This document shows positions 23,406 through 33,200 of a stretch of DNA of 64,000 nt, one piece after another. The translations under genes and the position numbers were made by a program. Under the pieces are notes generated by a model. That model saw nothing but the letters and a program-made list of their open reading frames with translations, had not been told where the DNA came from and made no database searches. How positions within the stretch are numbered: position 1 is the first letter of the stretch; each line of letters opens with the position of its first letter. This stretch comes from Vicingus serpentipes. Its GTDB lineage: Bacteria; Bacteroidota; Bacteroidia; Flavobacteriales_E; Vicingaceae. The DNA is taken from the NCBI RefSeq assembly GCF_007993035.1, contig NZ_VOOS01000002.1, forward strand, positions 372,001-436,000, given 5' to 3'.

Positions 23406-23879
23406 ATGAAAACGATGAAAAACATTATTGCTATTGCATTATTATCTTTATTTAGCTTTTCTTCATTATTTGCACAAGAAATTGCTAGTTGTGATGCAAC
23501 AACTATTAAAAACGAATTGAAGGCTGAATTAAAACCAGACTACAAATATGATTCTTCAAAAATTACTAGATATACTACATCTGGTGATTTTCAAGGAAAA
23601 GAAATTGAAGTTCCTTTATTTGAAGGAGAAAAATATAGATTAGTTTTTAATATAACTGATGCAGATAAAAACTTCCAAGTATATGTTTACAGTGAAAAAG
23701 CTGGGACTAAAAACAGAAAAGCTTTATTTGCTTTAAAAAATGTTAGAGAAGAAGGAAAAAGTGTTTATGTATATGAACCAGAAGGACAAAGTAAATTATA
23801 CATTACTTATGTTATACCTCCATCTTTAGAAGGAGTTAAAGAGTCATGTGCAGCATTTATGCTTGGATATAAATTTTAA
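23406..23879 (+). CDS. secreted protein of unknown function
   Basis: Protein of 157 residues with a signal peptide (about 1-24, ending SLFAQ; Met4 is an alternative start). The mature chain is mainly beta (YRLVFNITDADKNFQVYVYS, LFALKNVREEGKSVYVYEPE, KLYITYVIPPS) with two cysteines (in IASCDATT and KESCAAFM) that could form a disulfide. It is coupled to the preceding lipoprotein gene (gap of two bases) and ends in a bidirectional terminator. No family recognised. Confidence 0.8.
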   Translation: MKTMKNIIAIALLSLFSFSSLFAQEIASCDATTIKNELKAELKPDYKYDSSKITRYTTSGDFQGKEIEVPLFEGEKYRLVFNITDADKNFQVYVYSEKAGTKNRKALFALKNVREEGKSVYVYEPEGQSKLYITYVIPPSLEGVKESCAAFMLGYKF

Positions 23880-23895
23880 GATTAACAGATAATAA

Positions 23896-23927
23896 TAAAA
23901 AAGGCAATCTAAAGATTGCCTTTTTTA
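23896..23927. terminator. bidirectional intrinsic terminator
   Basis: AAAAAGGCAATCT / AGATTGCCTTTTT around AA, between convergent genes. Confidence 0.88.
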
Positions 23928-23933
23928 TTATAC

Positions 23934-24737
23934 TTATTTAAAAGAATCTACTGCTTTTCTTACACTTCCGTATTTCAACAACAAATCATTTGCTTTCTGA
24001 TAGTCGATATTTAATTCAGCCATAATCATTTTAGTACCTCTATCAACAAGCTTATCATTACTCAATTGCATATCCACCATTTTATTTCCTTTCACTTTTC
24101 CGAGTTTTATCATTGTAGAAGTTGAAATCATATTTAGCACTAACTTTTGTGCAGTTCCTGATTTCATTCTTGTACTGCCAGTAACAAACTCAGGTCCCAC
24201 AACTACTTCTATAGGATACTTTGCAGTTTTAGCAACTGGACTAGCTGCATTACAAACAATACAGCCTGTTGCTATTCCTTTTTCATTACATTTTTCTAAT
24301 GCTCCAATAACATAAGGAGTAGTTCCTGATGCCGCAATTCCAATTACTATATCTTTATCCGATATGTTATGCTTCAGTAAATCTTCCCATCCTTGAGTTT
24401 TACTATCTTCTGCAAATTCAACAGCTTTCCACATAGCTGAATCTCCTCCAGCAATTAACCCAATAACCAATCCATGTTCTACACCAAAAGTTGGTGGGCA
24501 TTCAGATGCGTCAACTACTCCCAATCTTCCACTTGTACCAGCTCCCATGTAAAACAACCTGCCTCCTACTTCCATTTTAGCAACAATTACTTCAACTAAT
24601 TTTTCTATTGTAGGGATTACTTTTTCTATGGCATGAGGAACTGTTTTATCTTCATAGTTAATATTAGTCAACAATTCTTTGATGGACATATTTTCTAATC
24701 CATCGTAAATAGAATCTTTTTCTGTTGTCTTTTGCAT
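23934..24737 (-). CDS. murQ: N-acetylmuramic acid 6-phosphate etherase
   Basis: Enzyme of 267 residues that cleaves the lactyl ether of MurNAc-6-phosphate to give GlcNAc-6-phosphate during peptidoglycan recycling. The SIS sugar-phosphate domain is clear: RLFYMGAGTSGRLGVVDASE (about 63-82), the ECPPTFG segment, IGIAASGTTPYVIGAL and EVVVGPEFVTGSTRMKSGTA. It is slightly shorter than E. coli MurQ. It is monocistronic with a TAATTTTG promoter element and ends in a shared terminator. MurNAc import and kinase genes are not adjacent. Confidence 0.95.
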   Translation of the reverse strand: MQKTTEKDSIYDGLENMSIKELLTNINYEDKTVPHAIEKVIPTIEKLVEVIVAKMEVGGRLFYMGAGTSGRLGVVDASECPPTFGVEHGLVIGLIAGGDSAMWKAVEFAEDSKTQGWEDLLKHNISDKDIVIGIAASGTTPYVIGALEKCNEKGIATGCIVCNAASPVAKTAKYPIEVVVGPEFVTGSTRMKSGTAQKLVLNMISTSTMIKLGKVKGNKMVDMQLSNDKLVDRGTKMIMAELNIDYQKANDLLLKYGSVRKAVDSFK

Positions 24738-24750
24738 AATAGCTTGTTTA

Positions 24751-24758
24751 CAAAATTA
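24751..24758 (-). promoter_or_regulatory. -7 element of murQ promoter
   Basis: TAATTTTG on the minus strand, 13 bases before the ATG. Confidence 0.5.
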
Positions 24759-24826
24759 TAATACTAAATACGGCTTATTTTAACGATTTTACTACCTTTA
24801 ATGCTAATTGTTTTTAACACAAAACT

Positions 24827-27121
24827 ATGAATAAACGTAAAGTACAAATTGTACCTCCTGAAGATTTCAGTAATCTTAAATTAACCGAACGAAAAGAAAA
24901 AGCTGTTGGAATTCCTGCTATAATCTCTTCAATGAAACACATTAGTCAAGAGTTAGGAATTTGGCAAGGTATAAAAGTATTAAACAAAATGAACCAAAAA
25001 GATGGTTTTGATTGCCCGGGATGCGCTTGGCCTGATCCTGATGGCAAACGTTCTAGCTTAGGAGAATATTGCGAGAATGGTGTTAAAGCAATTGCCGAGG
25101 AAGCTACCACTAAAAAAGTTGATCCTAATTTCTTTAAAAAATATAGCGTAGAAGAATTAAGCACTTGGACAGATTACAAAATTGGTAAAGCAGGTCGAAT
25201 TACTGAACCTATGTTTTTAAAAGAAGGTTCATCCCATTATGAACCAATTTCATGGGATGAAGCTTTCAAAATAATAGGCAACAAATTAAATAGTTTAAAC
25301 TCTCCTAACGAAGCTTGTTTTTATACTTCAGGAAGAACGAGCAATGAAGCAGCTTACATGTATCAATTGTTTGCCCGTCAATTTGGAACTAACAACTTAC
25401 CAGACTGCTCTAATATGTGTCACGAATCTAGTGGCGCTGGATTAAGTCAAACCGTTGGCATAGGAAAAGGAAGTGTTACTTTAGAAGATTTACACATTGC
25501 TGAAGTAATTGTTGTTATGGGACAAAACCCAGGAACTAATCACCCTCGTATGCTAGGTGCATTAGAAAAGTGTAAACAAAACGGAGGGAAAATAGTTAGT
25601 GTTAATCCTATTCCCGAAGCTGGAAGTAATGTTTTCATTGACCCGCAAAATCCTTTATCAATAATTAAAGGAGGAGAACAATTAACCGATATTTACTTGC
25701 AAGTAAAAATTAATGGTGATGTTGCTTTATTAAAAGCTACCTTATTTTTAATGTATCAACAAGAGCAAAAAAATCCAGGAAGCGTTTTTGACCTAGAATT
25801 TATTAATGAATTTACAGAGGATTACGATTCATTTTTAGCGGATTTAAAAAACATTGATTATAATGAAGCTGTTGCTGAAAGTGGTATTCCCGAAGAAAAA
25901 ATTAAACAATTTGCTCAACTTTTAATTGAAAACAAAAAAATTATCATTTGTTGGGCAATGGGTTTAACTCAACACGAAAACGGAGTTAATAATATCAGAG
26001 AAGTAGTAAACATTTTATTAGCCAAAGGTAGCATAGGAAAACCAGGAGCTGGAACATGTCCTGTTCGAGGACACAGTAATGTTCAAGGAGACAGAACAAT
26101 GGGGATTTGGGAAAAGCCTAAGGAAGATTTTTTAGCAGCAATGGATCAACACTTTAATATTAAAACTCCAAGAGAACATGGATATGATGCCGTCGAGAGT
26201 ATTGAAGCCATGAACCAAGGTAAAATTAAATTGTTTATGGCACTGGGTGGTAATTTTATTTCTGCAACACCAGATAGTGATTTTACAGGAAAAGCTGTTC
26301 AGAATTGTGACTTAACTGTTCAAGTTTCTACTAAATTAAATCGTTCACATTTGGTAACCGGGAATGAGGCTTTAATTTTACCATGTATTTCTCGTTCTGA
26401 AACGGACATCCAAAAAAGCGGTAAACAATTTTTAACCGTAGAAAATTCAATGGGTGTTGTACACCGAAGCAAAGGAAGCTTTAATCCAGCTTCTCCTCAC
26501 CTATTAAGCGAACACGCTATTATTGGAGGAATTGCAAGTGCTACGTTTAATAATAGCAGCATTAATTGGCAATACATGGTAGATGATTACAGTGAAGTTC
26601 GTGACCACATTGCTGCTACCATTGCTGGATTTGATAACTTTAACGAAAAAGTAAAGAACCCTGCGGGTTTTTATTTACCAAATGGTGCGAGAAATAGAAA
26701 GTTTACCACAGAAAATGGAAAAGCCAAGTTTACCATTAACCCAATACCAAAACGTAAAGTAGCTGATGGCAATTTTATTATGATGACGATTAGAACACAC
26801 GATCAATACAATACAACGATTTATGGTATGAATGACCGTTACCGTGGCATTATTAATGAAAGGCGTGTAGTTTTAATGAATAAGCAAGATATGAAAGCCA
26901 AGGGTTTAAAACAATTACAACAAGTAGATTTAAAAAGTGTGTTTAAAAATGAAGAACGAATTGCTCACAATTTTAAAATTATAGAATACAATATAGCTAA
27001 AGGTTGTATAGCGACTTACTTTCCAGAAACGAATGTATTAGTACCAATCAAAAGTGTAGCCAAAACAAGTAATACTCCTGTAAGTAAGTTTATAGAAGTA
27101 GAAATAATAATTAATGAGTAA
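24827..27121 (+). CDS. FdhF/YdeP family molybdopterin oxidoreductase
   Basis: Cytoplasmic molybdopterin enzyme of 764 residues, the usual length for FdhF/YdeP-type oxidoreductases. The N-terminal CPGCAWPDP block replaces a full [4Fe-4S] cluster-binding motif. Cofactor-binding blocks follow: YTSGRTSNEAAYMYQLFARQ (165-184 approx.), NMCHESSGAGLSQTVG, VVMGQNPGTNHPRML, and GTCPVRGHSNVQGDRTMG in the middle. The physiological substrate of this family is not settled. The methyltransferase gene overlaps its end by 8 bases. The maturation gene fdhD, often adjacent, is not in the window. Confidence 0.9.
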   Translation: MNKRKVQIVPPEDFSNLKLTERKEKAVGIPAIISSMKHISQELGIWQGIKVLNKMNQKDGFDCPGCAWPDPDGKRSSLGEYCENGVKAIAEEATTKKVDPNFFKKYSVEELSTWTDYKIGKAGRITEPMFLKEGSSHYEPISWDEAFKIIGNKLNSLNSPNEACFYTSGRTSNEAAYMYQLFARQFGTNNLPDCSNMCHESSGAGLSQTVGIGKGSVTLEDLHIAEVIVVMGQNPGTNHPRMLGALEKCKQNGGKIVSVNPIPEAGSNVFIDPQNPLSIIKGGEQLTDIYLQVKINGDVALLKATLFLMYQQEQKNPGSVFDLEFINEFTEDYDSFLADLKNIDYNEAVAESGIPEEKIKQFAQLLIENKKIIICWAMGLTQHENGVNNIREVVNILLAKGSIGKPGAGTCPVRGHSNVQGDRTMGIWEKPKEDFLAAMDQHFNIKTPREHGYDAVESIEAMNQGKIKLFMALGGNFISATPDSDFTGKAVQNCDLTVQVSTKLNRSHLVTGNEALILPCISRSETDIQKSGKQFLTVENSMGVVHRSKGSFNPASPHLLSEHAIIGGIASATFNNSSINWQYMVDDYSEVRDHIAATIAGFDNFNEKVKNPAGFYLPNGARNRKFTTENGKAKFTINPIPKRKVADGNFIMMTIRTHDQYNTTIYGMNDRYRGIINERRVVLMNKQDMKAKGLKQLQQVDLKSVFKNEERIAHNFKIIEYNIAKGCIATYFPETNVLVPIKSVAKTSNTPVSKFIEVEIIINE

Positions 27122-27749
27122 CACAAAAAAAACAGTCCTGCTCTTTGATAAATATGCAAATATTTACCAAGAGAAATTTATGGATGTTAGTTTATACCAT
27201 AAATCATTAGATATACTATGTAACAACATCATTAATGAAAATGCAAAAGTTCTAGAATTAGCTTGTGGTCCAGGCAATCTAACAAATTACATTTTACAAA
27301 AAAGACCTAATATCAATATTCTAGCAACCGATTTAGCTCCAAATATGTTAGATTTAGCTAAAAAGAACAACCCAAGCGCTCATTTTCAACTTTTAGACTG
27401 TAAAAATATCTCTCAATTAAACACAAATTTTGATGCTATTATTTGTGGTTTTGGGTTTCCTTACCTTTCAAAAAAAGAAGCAATCCAATTTATTAAAGAC
27501 AGTTCATTAATTTTAAATCCTAATGGTATTCTCTATCTCAGTACTATTGAAGATGACAATAAAAAATCTGGCTATAGAAAAGGAAGCAATGGTGATGAAA
27601 TGTATATGAACTTTCATGAAGCATCATACATAGAAAAAGCTTTAAAGCTAAACAATTTTGAAATATTAGAATTAGATCGTGTAGTAACACAAAATAAAAA
27701 TCAAACTATTACTGATTTAATTATTATAGCTCAAAATAAAGTTACTTAA
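27114..27749 (+). CDS. class I SAM-dependent methyltransferase
   Basis: Rossmann-fold methyltransferase of 211 residues. Motif I is VLELACGPGNLT (about 43-54), motif II ILATDLAPNMLDLAKK, and motif IV NFDAIICGFGFPYL. The N-terminal helix (FDKYANIYQEKFMD) resembles UbiE/BioC-like enzymes. The substrate is unknown. It overlaps the end of the molybdopterin oxidoreductase gene by 8 bases, so the two are translationally coupled; a shared pathway is an inference. Confidence 0.87.
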   Translation: MSNTKKTVLLFDKYANIYQEKFMDVSLYHKSLDILCNNIINENAKVLELACGPGNLTNYILQKRPNINILATDLAPNMLDLAKKNNPSAHFQLLDCKNISQLNTNFDAIICGFGFPYLSKKEAIQFIKDSSLILNPNGILYLSTIEDDNKKSGYRKGSNGDEMYMNFHEASYIEKALKLNNFEILELDRVVTQNKNQTITDLIIIAQNKVT

Positions 27750-27775
27750 TAGCTTCTTTGCATACAGTAAAAAAG

Positions 27776-27783
27776 TAAGTTTG
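27776..27783 (+). promoter_or_regulatory. -7 element of tpx promoter
   Basis: TAAGTTTG, 24 bases before the tpx ATG; a TTTG at 27757-27760 lies 15 bases upstream as a possible -33 element. Confidence 0.5.
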
Positions 27784-27807
27784 TAAAAAACTTAAAACCA
27801 AAATAAA

Positions 27808-28305
27808 ATGTCAAAAATCACCTTAAAAGGAAACGAAATAAACACTAGCGGAGAATTACCTGCTATTGGTTCTATTGCAAAAGATTTTAATTTAGTAGCT
27901 GAAGATTTATCTACAAAATCATTAAATGATTTTAAAGGAGAAAAATTGATATTAAATATTTTTCCGAGTATAGATACTGGAACTTGTGCATCATCAGTTC
28001 GTAATTTCAATAAAGAAGCTTCAAATCTAGCAAACACAAAAGTATTATGCATTTCTAGAGATTTACCTTTTGCTCAAAAGCGTTTTTGTGGAGCAGAAGG
28101 AATAGAAAATGTAATCATGCTTTCAGATTTTAAAACAGGACAATTTGGTAAAGATTATGGATTAGAAATTTTGGATGGTCCCTTAGCAGGATTAAATTCA
28201 AGATGTGTTTTAATTATCAACGAAGAAGGTAATATTATCTATACTGAACAAGTTACTGAAACAGTTGAAGAACCAAATTACGAAAAAGCTTTAGCTAGCC
28301 TATAA
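27808..28305 (+). CDS. tpx: thiol peroxidase
   Basis: Atypical two-Cys peroxiredoxin of 165 residues that reduces peroxides with thioredoxin as donor. The peroxidatic Cys60 is in FPSIDTGTCASSVRNF and the resolving Cys94 in KRFCGAEGIE, matching the Tpx spacing of 34 residues. The N-terminal strand ITLKGNEINTSGELP is also typical. It has its own promoter element. The MOSC gene follows after 11 bases and is probably cotranscribed. Confidence 0.96.
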   Translation: MSKITLKGNEINTSGELPAIGSIAKDFNLVAEDLSTKSLNDFKGEKLILNIFPSIDTGTCASSVRNFNKEASNLANTKVLCISRDLPFAQKRFCGAEGIENVIMLSDFKTGQFGKDYGLEILDGPLAGLNSRCVLIINEEGNIIYTEQVTETVEEPNYEKALASL

Positions 28306-28316
28306 CATTATATTTT

Positions 28317-28937
28317 TTGAAAGTTGTTTCAACAAATATAGCCAAGCCAACTACTATAGAGTGGAATGGTGAAAAACTAGAAACAGGTATTTATAAAACA
28401 CCTGTTTCTAGTTCTATTTATTTAGGTAAAAATGATGTTAATAATGATAGCGTAATTGACAGAAAAGATCATGGAGGTGAACATAAAGCTTGTTACTTCT
28501 ATTCTGCCTCACATTATGCTCATTTTAAAGAACTCTACCCTAATTTAGATTGGAAATTTGGAATGTTTGGAGAAAATATTACAATAGATAATTTTGAAGA
28601 AACTAATATTAGAATTGGTGATACTTTTAAAATTGGCTCTGCAATTATTCAGGTTTCCGAACCTCGTCAACCCTGTTTTAAATTAGGCCTACGCTTCAAA
28701 AATCAAAAAATATTAAAAGATTTTATTCAATCTTCTTATTCTGGATTTTACGTTAGAATTATAGAAGAAGGTGAAGTTAAAAATGGTGATAATTTAACAT
28801 TAATTGAAAGAAATCCAAACGACATTTCTGTTGAAGATGTTTTTAGCCTTTTATCTTACAACAAAGATAATGAGCTACTTAAACAAGCTATTAAGGAAGA
28901 ATCTCTGCTTTCTGAAAAATATAGAAATTCAATCTAA
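28317..28937 (+). CDS. MOSC domain protein (YiiM type), TTG start
   Basis: Protein of 206 residues with a MOSC sulfur-carrier domain; YiiM-type proteins reduce N-hydroxylated compounds with molybdenum cofactor. The key cysteine lies in VSEPRQPCFKLGLRF (about 119-133), and DRKDHGGEHKACYFYSASHY and FGMFGENITI are family blocks. The start is a TTG at 28317: the resulting N-terminus (MKVVSTNIAKPTTIEWNGEK) agrees with YiiM, and no ATG is near. It lies 11 bases after tpx. The molybdopterin oxidoreductase lies only 1.2 kb upstream on the same strand. Confidence 0.85.
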   Translation: MKVVSTNIAKPTTIEWNGEKLETGIYKTPVSSSIYLGKNDVNNDSVIDRKDHGGEHKACYFYSASHYAHFKELYPNLDWKFGMFGENITIDNFEETNIRIGDTFKIGSAIIQVSEPRQPCFKLGLRFKNQKILKDFIQSSYSGFYVRIIEEGEVKNGDNLTLIERNPNDISVEDVFSLLSYNKDNELLKQAIKEESLLSEKYRNSI

Positions 28938-29002
28938 AAAACATAAAGAACATATTTATCAGCTTTTAGTAGTAATTTTACATATCTACTTAAGTGATTT
29001 TT

Positions 29003-30109
29003 ATGGAATTTAAGACTATCAACTACAACAATACAGATCAACCTGAATTTGTAAAAGAACTACGTAAACGTATCAATTTATATTTCAAAGAAAACAACAT
29101 TAGCAAATACGGAAATGCAAGTATGGTTTTGAAAACTATTGCAATGGTTAGTATGTATTTTGTCCCTTATTTTTTAATTTTATTTAATGTTTTTACAAAC
29201 CCATGGCTAGTTTTAGGCTTATGGATTATTATGGCTTTTGGTATGACTGGGATTGGTTTTTCAGTAATGCATGATGCTAATCATGGAGCTTACTCTAAAA
29301 ATCAAAATGTAAATAAGTATTTAGGTTACCTCATTAATTTAGTTGGAGGAAGTGCTGTAAATTGGAAAATTCAACATAATGTATTGCATCATACCTACAC
29401 AAATGTTCATGACCATGATGAAGATATAGATTCTGGAGGATTGATGCGTTTATCATTTCATCAAAAAAGATACAAAATACATCGATTACAACATATTTAC
29501 GCTTGGTTCTTTTATGGATTACTTACAATCTCATGGTTATTAAAAAAAGACTTTTTACAGTTAAGTCGATATAAACAGAAAGATTTAATAAAAACTCAAG
29601 GCATATCATATAAACAAGCTTATTGGCGATTGGTTGGAGCTAAAATATTCTATGTTTTATATATGATAGTTCTTCCATTAATCTTCTCATCTCAAGCATG
29701 GTGGCTTACAATTATTTTCTTTATAGCCATGCATTATGTTTCAAGTTTAATTTTATCTACAGTTTTTCAAGCAGCGCATGTGGTTGGAGAAACAACTTTT
29801 CCTTTGCCTGATAATGAAGGTAAAATGAAAGATAATTTTATTGTACATCAGCTAAAAACTACAGCAAATTTTGCTAAAAAGAATAGGCTATTATCTTGGT
29901 ATGTTGGAGGATTAAATTTTCAAATTGAACACCACTTATTTCCTAATATTTGTCATGTACATTACCGTAAACTGTCTAATATTGTAAGTAAAACTGCCAA
30001 AGAATATAACATACCTTACCATGCAGGCAAGTCTTTTCTTAGTGCATTATACAGTCATGGAAAACTACTTAATCAGTTAGGTAAAAATGATTTTACTACT
30101 GTTAATTAA
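29003..30109 (+). CDS. fatty acid desaturase (acyl-lipid/acyl-CoA type)
   Basis: Integral membrane di-iron desaturase of 368 residues that places double bonds in fatty acyl chains. Three histidine boxes are visible: HDANHGAY (about 90), HNVLHHTYTNVHDHD (about 126) and the third box QIEHHLFPNICHVHY (about 305). Membrane helices lie near 40-85 and 195-245. The ATG at 29003 is chosen over a GTG three codons upstream. The histidine pattern fits the delta-5/delta-6 front-end group, but regiospecificity cannot be read from it. Desaturation may serve cold adaptation. Confidence 0.92.
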   Translation: MEFKTINYNNTDQPEFVKELRKRINLYFKENNISKYGNASMVLKTIAMVSMYFVPYFLILFNVFTNPWLVLGLWIIMAFGMTGIGFSVMHDANHGAYSKNQNVNKYLGYLINLVGGSAVNWKIQHNVLHHTYTNVHDHDEDIDSGGLMRLSFHQKRYKIHRLQHIYAWFFYGLLTISWLLKKDFLQLSRYKQKDLIKTQGISYKQAYWRLVGAKIFYVLYMIVLPLIFSSQAWWLTIIFFIAMHYVSSLILSTVFQAAHVVGETTFPLPDNEGKMKDNFIVHQLKTTANFAKKNRLLSWYVGGLNFQIEHHLFPNICHVHYRKLSNIVSKTAKEYNIPYHAGKSFLSALYSHGKLLNQLGKNDFTTVN

Positions 30110-30160
30110 ACAATGTAGTTTTTCATTTTTTCTACTCAACTAAAAATATTATTTTCACAC

Positions 30161-30174
30161 TGCATAAATATGCA
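30161..30174. repeat. 14-bp palindrome upstream of the adhesin-like gene
   Basis: TGCATAAATATGCA is a perfect inverted repeat (TGCATA/TATGCA) 51 bases before the ATG at 30225. It could be an operator; only position and symmetry support this. Confidence 0.35.
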
Positions 30175-30224
30175 ACCTTAGACCTATTTTTAGTGTCTTA
30201 TTGCTAACTATACTTCAATCTATA

Positions 30225-33200
30225 ATGAAAAATATATTTTTAATTTGCTCACTTTTTATTTTAAGTACATTACATGCTCAACGAGGAAAAGACGGTGATC
30301 CAGTATTTAGTTCTACCGCCTTTGTAAATGCTTATACCTTTTTAACTGCAGATGCAAATGCAGGAGACACTTCAATAACTGTTAACAACAGTGCTCTTAA
30401 CAGTAACTTTTCTAGCAACATTACTTCTGGAGATTTAGTAATGATTATACAAGTTCAAGGTGTATCAATTATCGATATGGCTCATCCGGGACAAACACCT
30501 GATTGGGGAAGAATTACTAATTATAATAATTGTGGTAATTATGAATTTGTTCAGGTGGAAAGCGTCCCTAATTCAACCACATTAAATTTTGATTGTGGTT
30601 TAACAAATAATTATACCTCTGCTGGAAATGTATTAGTTATAAGAGTTCCAAGATACAATACTTTGACAATAAATCCTGGAGGAATACTTACAACAACTCC
30701 ATGGGATGGTATTTCTGGTGGAATATTAGCAATTGAAGTACTTGGAAACACTATTATAAATGCTCCTGGTAAAATTGATGTTTCGGAATTAGGATTTAGA
30801 GGTGGTATCGCATATGATCCAACTCTTGTTATTTCAGGAAGTGATAGATATGCTGATGCAAGTAGAGTTGAAGGTGCTGAAAAAGGAGAAGGAATAGCTG
30901 GTGATGCTGCTAATTTCAACAACCGAAAATTTAACAGAGGTGCTGCTGCAAATGGTGGTGGTGGTGCAAATGCTCATAATGCCGGTGGTGGTGGTGGTGC
31001 AAACGCGGGTAATATTAATATTTGGAATAATGGTGTTGGAAATCCAGATATTTCGTCTGCTAATTATATTCAAGCATGGGACATGGAAAATACAATTACT
31101 GGACTAAATTCATCAACTGTTTCTTCTGGTGGTGGACGAGGTGGTTATTCATTCTTACAAAATAATCAAAATGTTTTAACAGTTCCTCCAGGAGACCCTA
31201 GCTGGGGAAGTTCAAAAAGAGAAGCTGTTGGAGGTTTAGGTGGACGTCCATTAGATTATTCTACAGGAAAAATATTTATGGGGGGCGCTGGTGGTGCTGG
31301 CGAAGGAAATGATAACCAAGCTGGATATGGAGGAAATGCTGGAGGAATGATTTTTTTAAAGACATTTAATACTGTTTCTGGAGATGGTGATATAATCTCT
31401 AATGGTGAAGATGGAGGAAACTCTTTTGGTAATGCAACAATAGGTCAATTAGCAGGAAAAGATGGTGCTGGTGGCGGTGGTGCTGGAGGAACTATTCTTA
31501 TACAAACTACATCTACTGTTTCATTAACAGGACAAATCATTGCTAATGGTGGTAATGGCGGTAATCAAATACTTACTGCTGGTTTATTTGCTACTAAAGA
31601 TGAAGGCGAAGGACCTGGTGGTAGTGGTGGTGGTGGATATATTTCAATTTCTGCAGGTTCTCCAACAATGAATATTATTGCAGGTATTAACGGTATTTCT
31701 GATGCTCCTTATGTTTCTAACTTCCCTCCTAATGGAGCTACAAATGGTGGTAATGGAATAACAGAAATTGGTACATTAACATCCTTTGACATAACTGCAA
31801 GTGATGTTGGAATTTGTCCAAATACATCCGCAAGTTTAACTGCTACAATTACAGGAACATCTCCAGCTGGCATCACTATAGAATGGTATGATGCTGAATT
31901 TAATGGAAACTTATTAGAGACGGGTGCAAACTTCACAACTCCTTCACTCTCTTCAAATACAACTTATTATGTAAAATCTTGTCCAGGTAATTTTACAATA
32001 CCTGTAAATGTTACTATTAACGCTTGTGGAACTCCACCTGTTAGTAGTTTTCAATCTTCTGACTCTACATTATGTATAGGTTCTTGTATTGATTTTACTG
32101 ATTTAAGTACAAATTCGCCTACTAGCTGGAAATGGTATTTCTTTGGCTCCGATTCATTAACAAGTTCTCAAGAAAACCCATTAAATATTTGTTACAATAC
32201 AGCTGGAAATTTTGATGTTGCTCTTGTTTCAACTAATTCTAGTGGCTCTGATTCTTTATACATTCCTAATTTCATTACAGTTAATCCTCTGCCTTCAGTT
32301 ATCGCAAATGCAACTGACACAACTATTTGTAGTGGAGATAGTATTATATTGTTTGGTAGTGGTGCAATCAACTACAATTGGGACAACTCTGTTTCTGATA
32401 GTATAATTTTTGCTCCTTCAAACACACAACTATATACAGTTATAGGTACAGATAATAATTTATGTCAAAATACTGACACGATTACGATTCATGTTCAATC
32501 TTTAACAACTCCTACTTTTACTCAACTTGGTCCTTATTGTATTGGTGATACTCCTGATGTTCTTCCTACTACTTCTAATAATGGTGTTTCTGGTTCTTGG
32601 GATGCTGCTATTTCAACTGCTGCTGCTGGAACGATTACTTACACATTTACTCCTTCGGGATCTGGATGTGCTACTAACACAACTATGGATATAGATGTTA
32701 CATCTTCTATCACTCCTACTTTTACCCAACTTGGTCCTTATTGTATTGGTGATACTCCAGATGTACTTCCTACTACTTCTAATAATGGTGTTAATGGAAC
32801 TTGGGATGCCGCAATTTCAACTGCCGCTGCTGGCAGTATTACTTATACATTTACTCCTTCTGGATCGGGATGTGCTACTAACACAACTATGGATATAAAT
32901 GTTACATCTTCTATCACTCCTACTTTTACTCAACTTGGTCCTTATTGTATTGGTGATACTTCTGATGTTCTTCCTACTACTTCTAATAATGGTGTTAATG
33001 GAACTTGGGATGCCGCAATTTCAACTGCCGCTGCTGGCAGTATTACTTACACATTTACTCCTTCGGGATCTGGATGTGCTACTAACACAACTATGGATAT
33101 AGATGTTACATCTTCTATCACTCCTACTTTTACCCAACTTGGTCCTTATTGTATTGGTGATACTCCTGATGTTCTTCCTACTACTTCTAATAATGGTGTT

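Noticed and set aside
30611-31073. Antisense frames opposite the glycine-rich part of the adhesin-like gene
   Set aside because: GGT/GGA-rich sense codons leave long stop-free antisense frames by composition alone.
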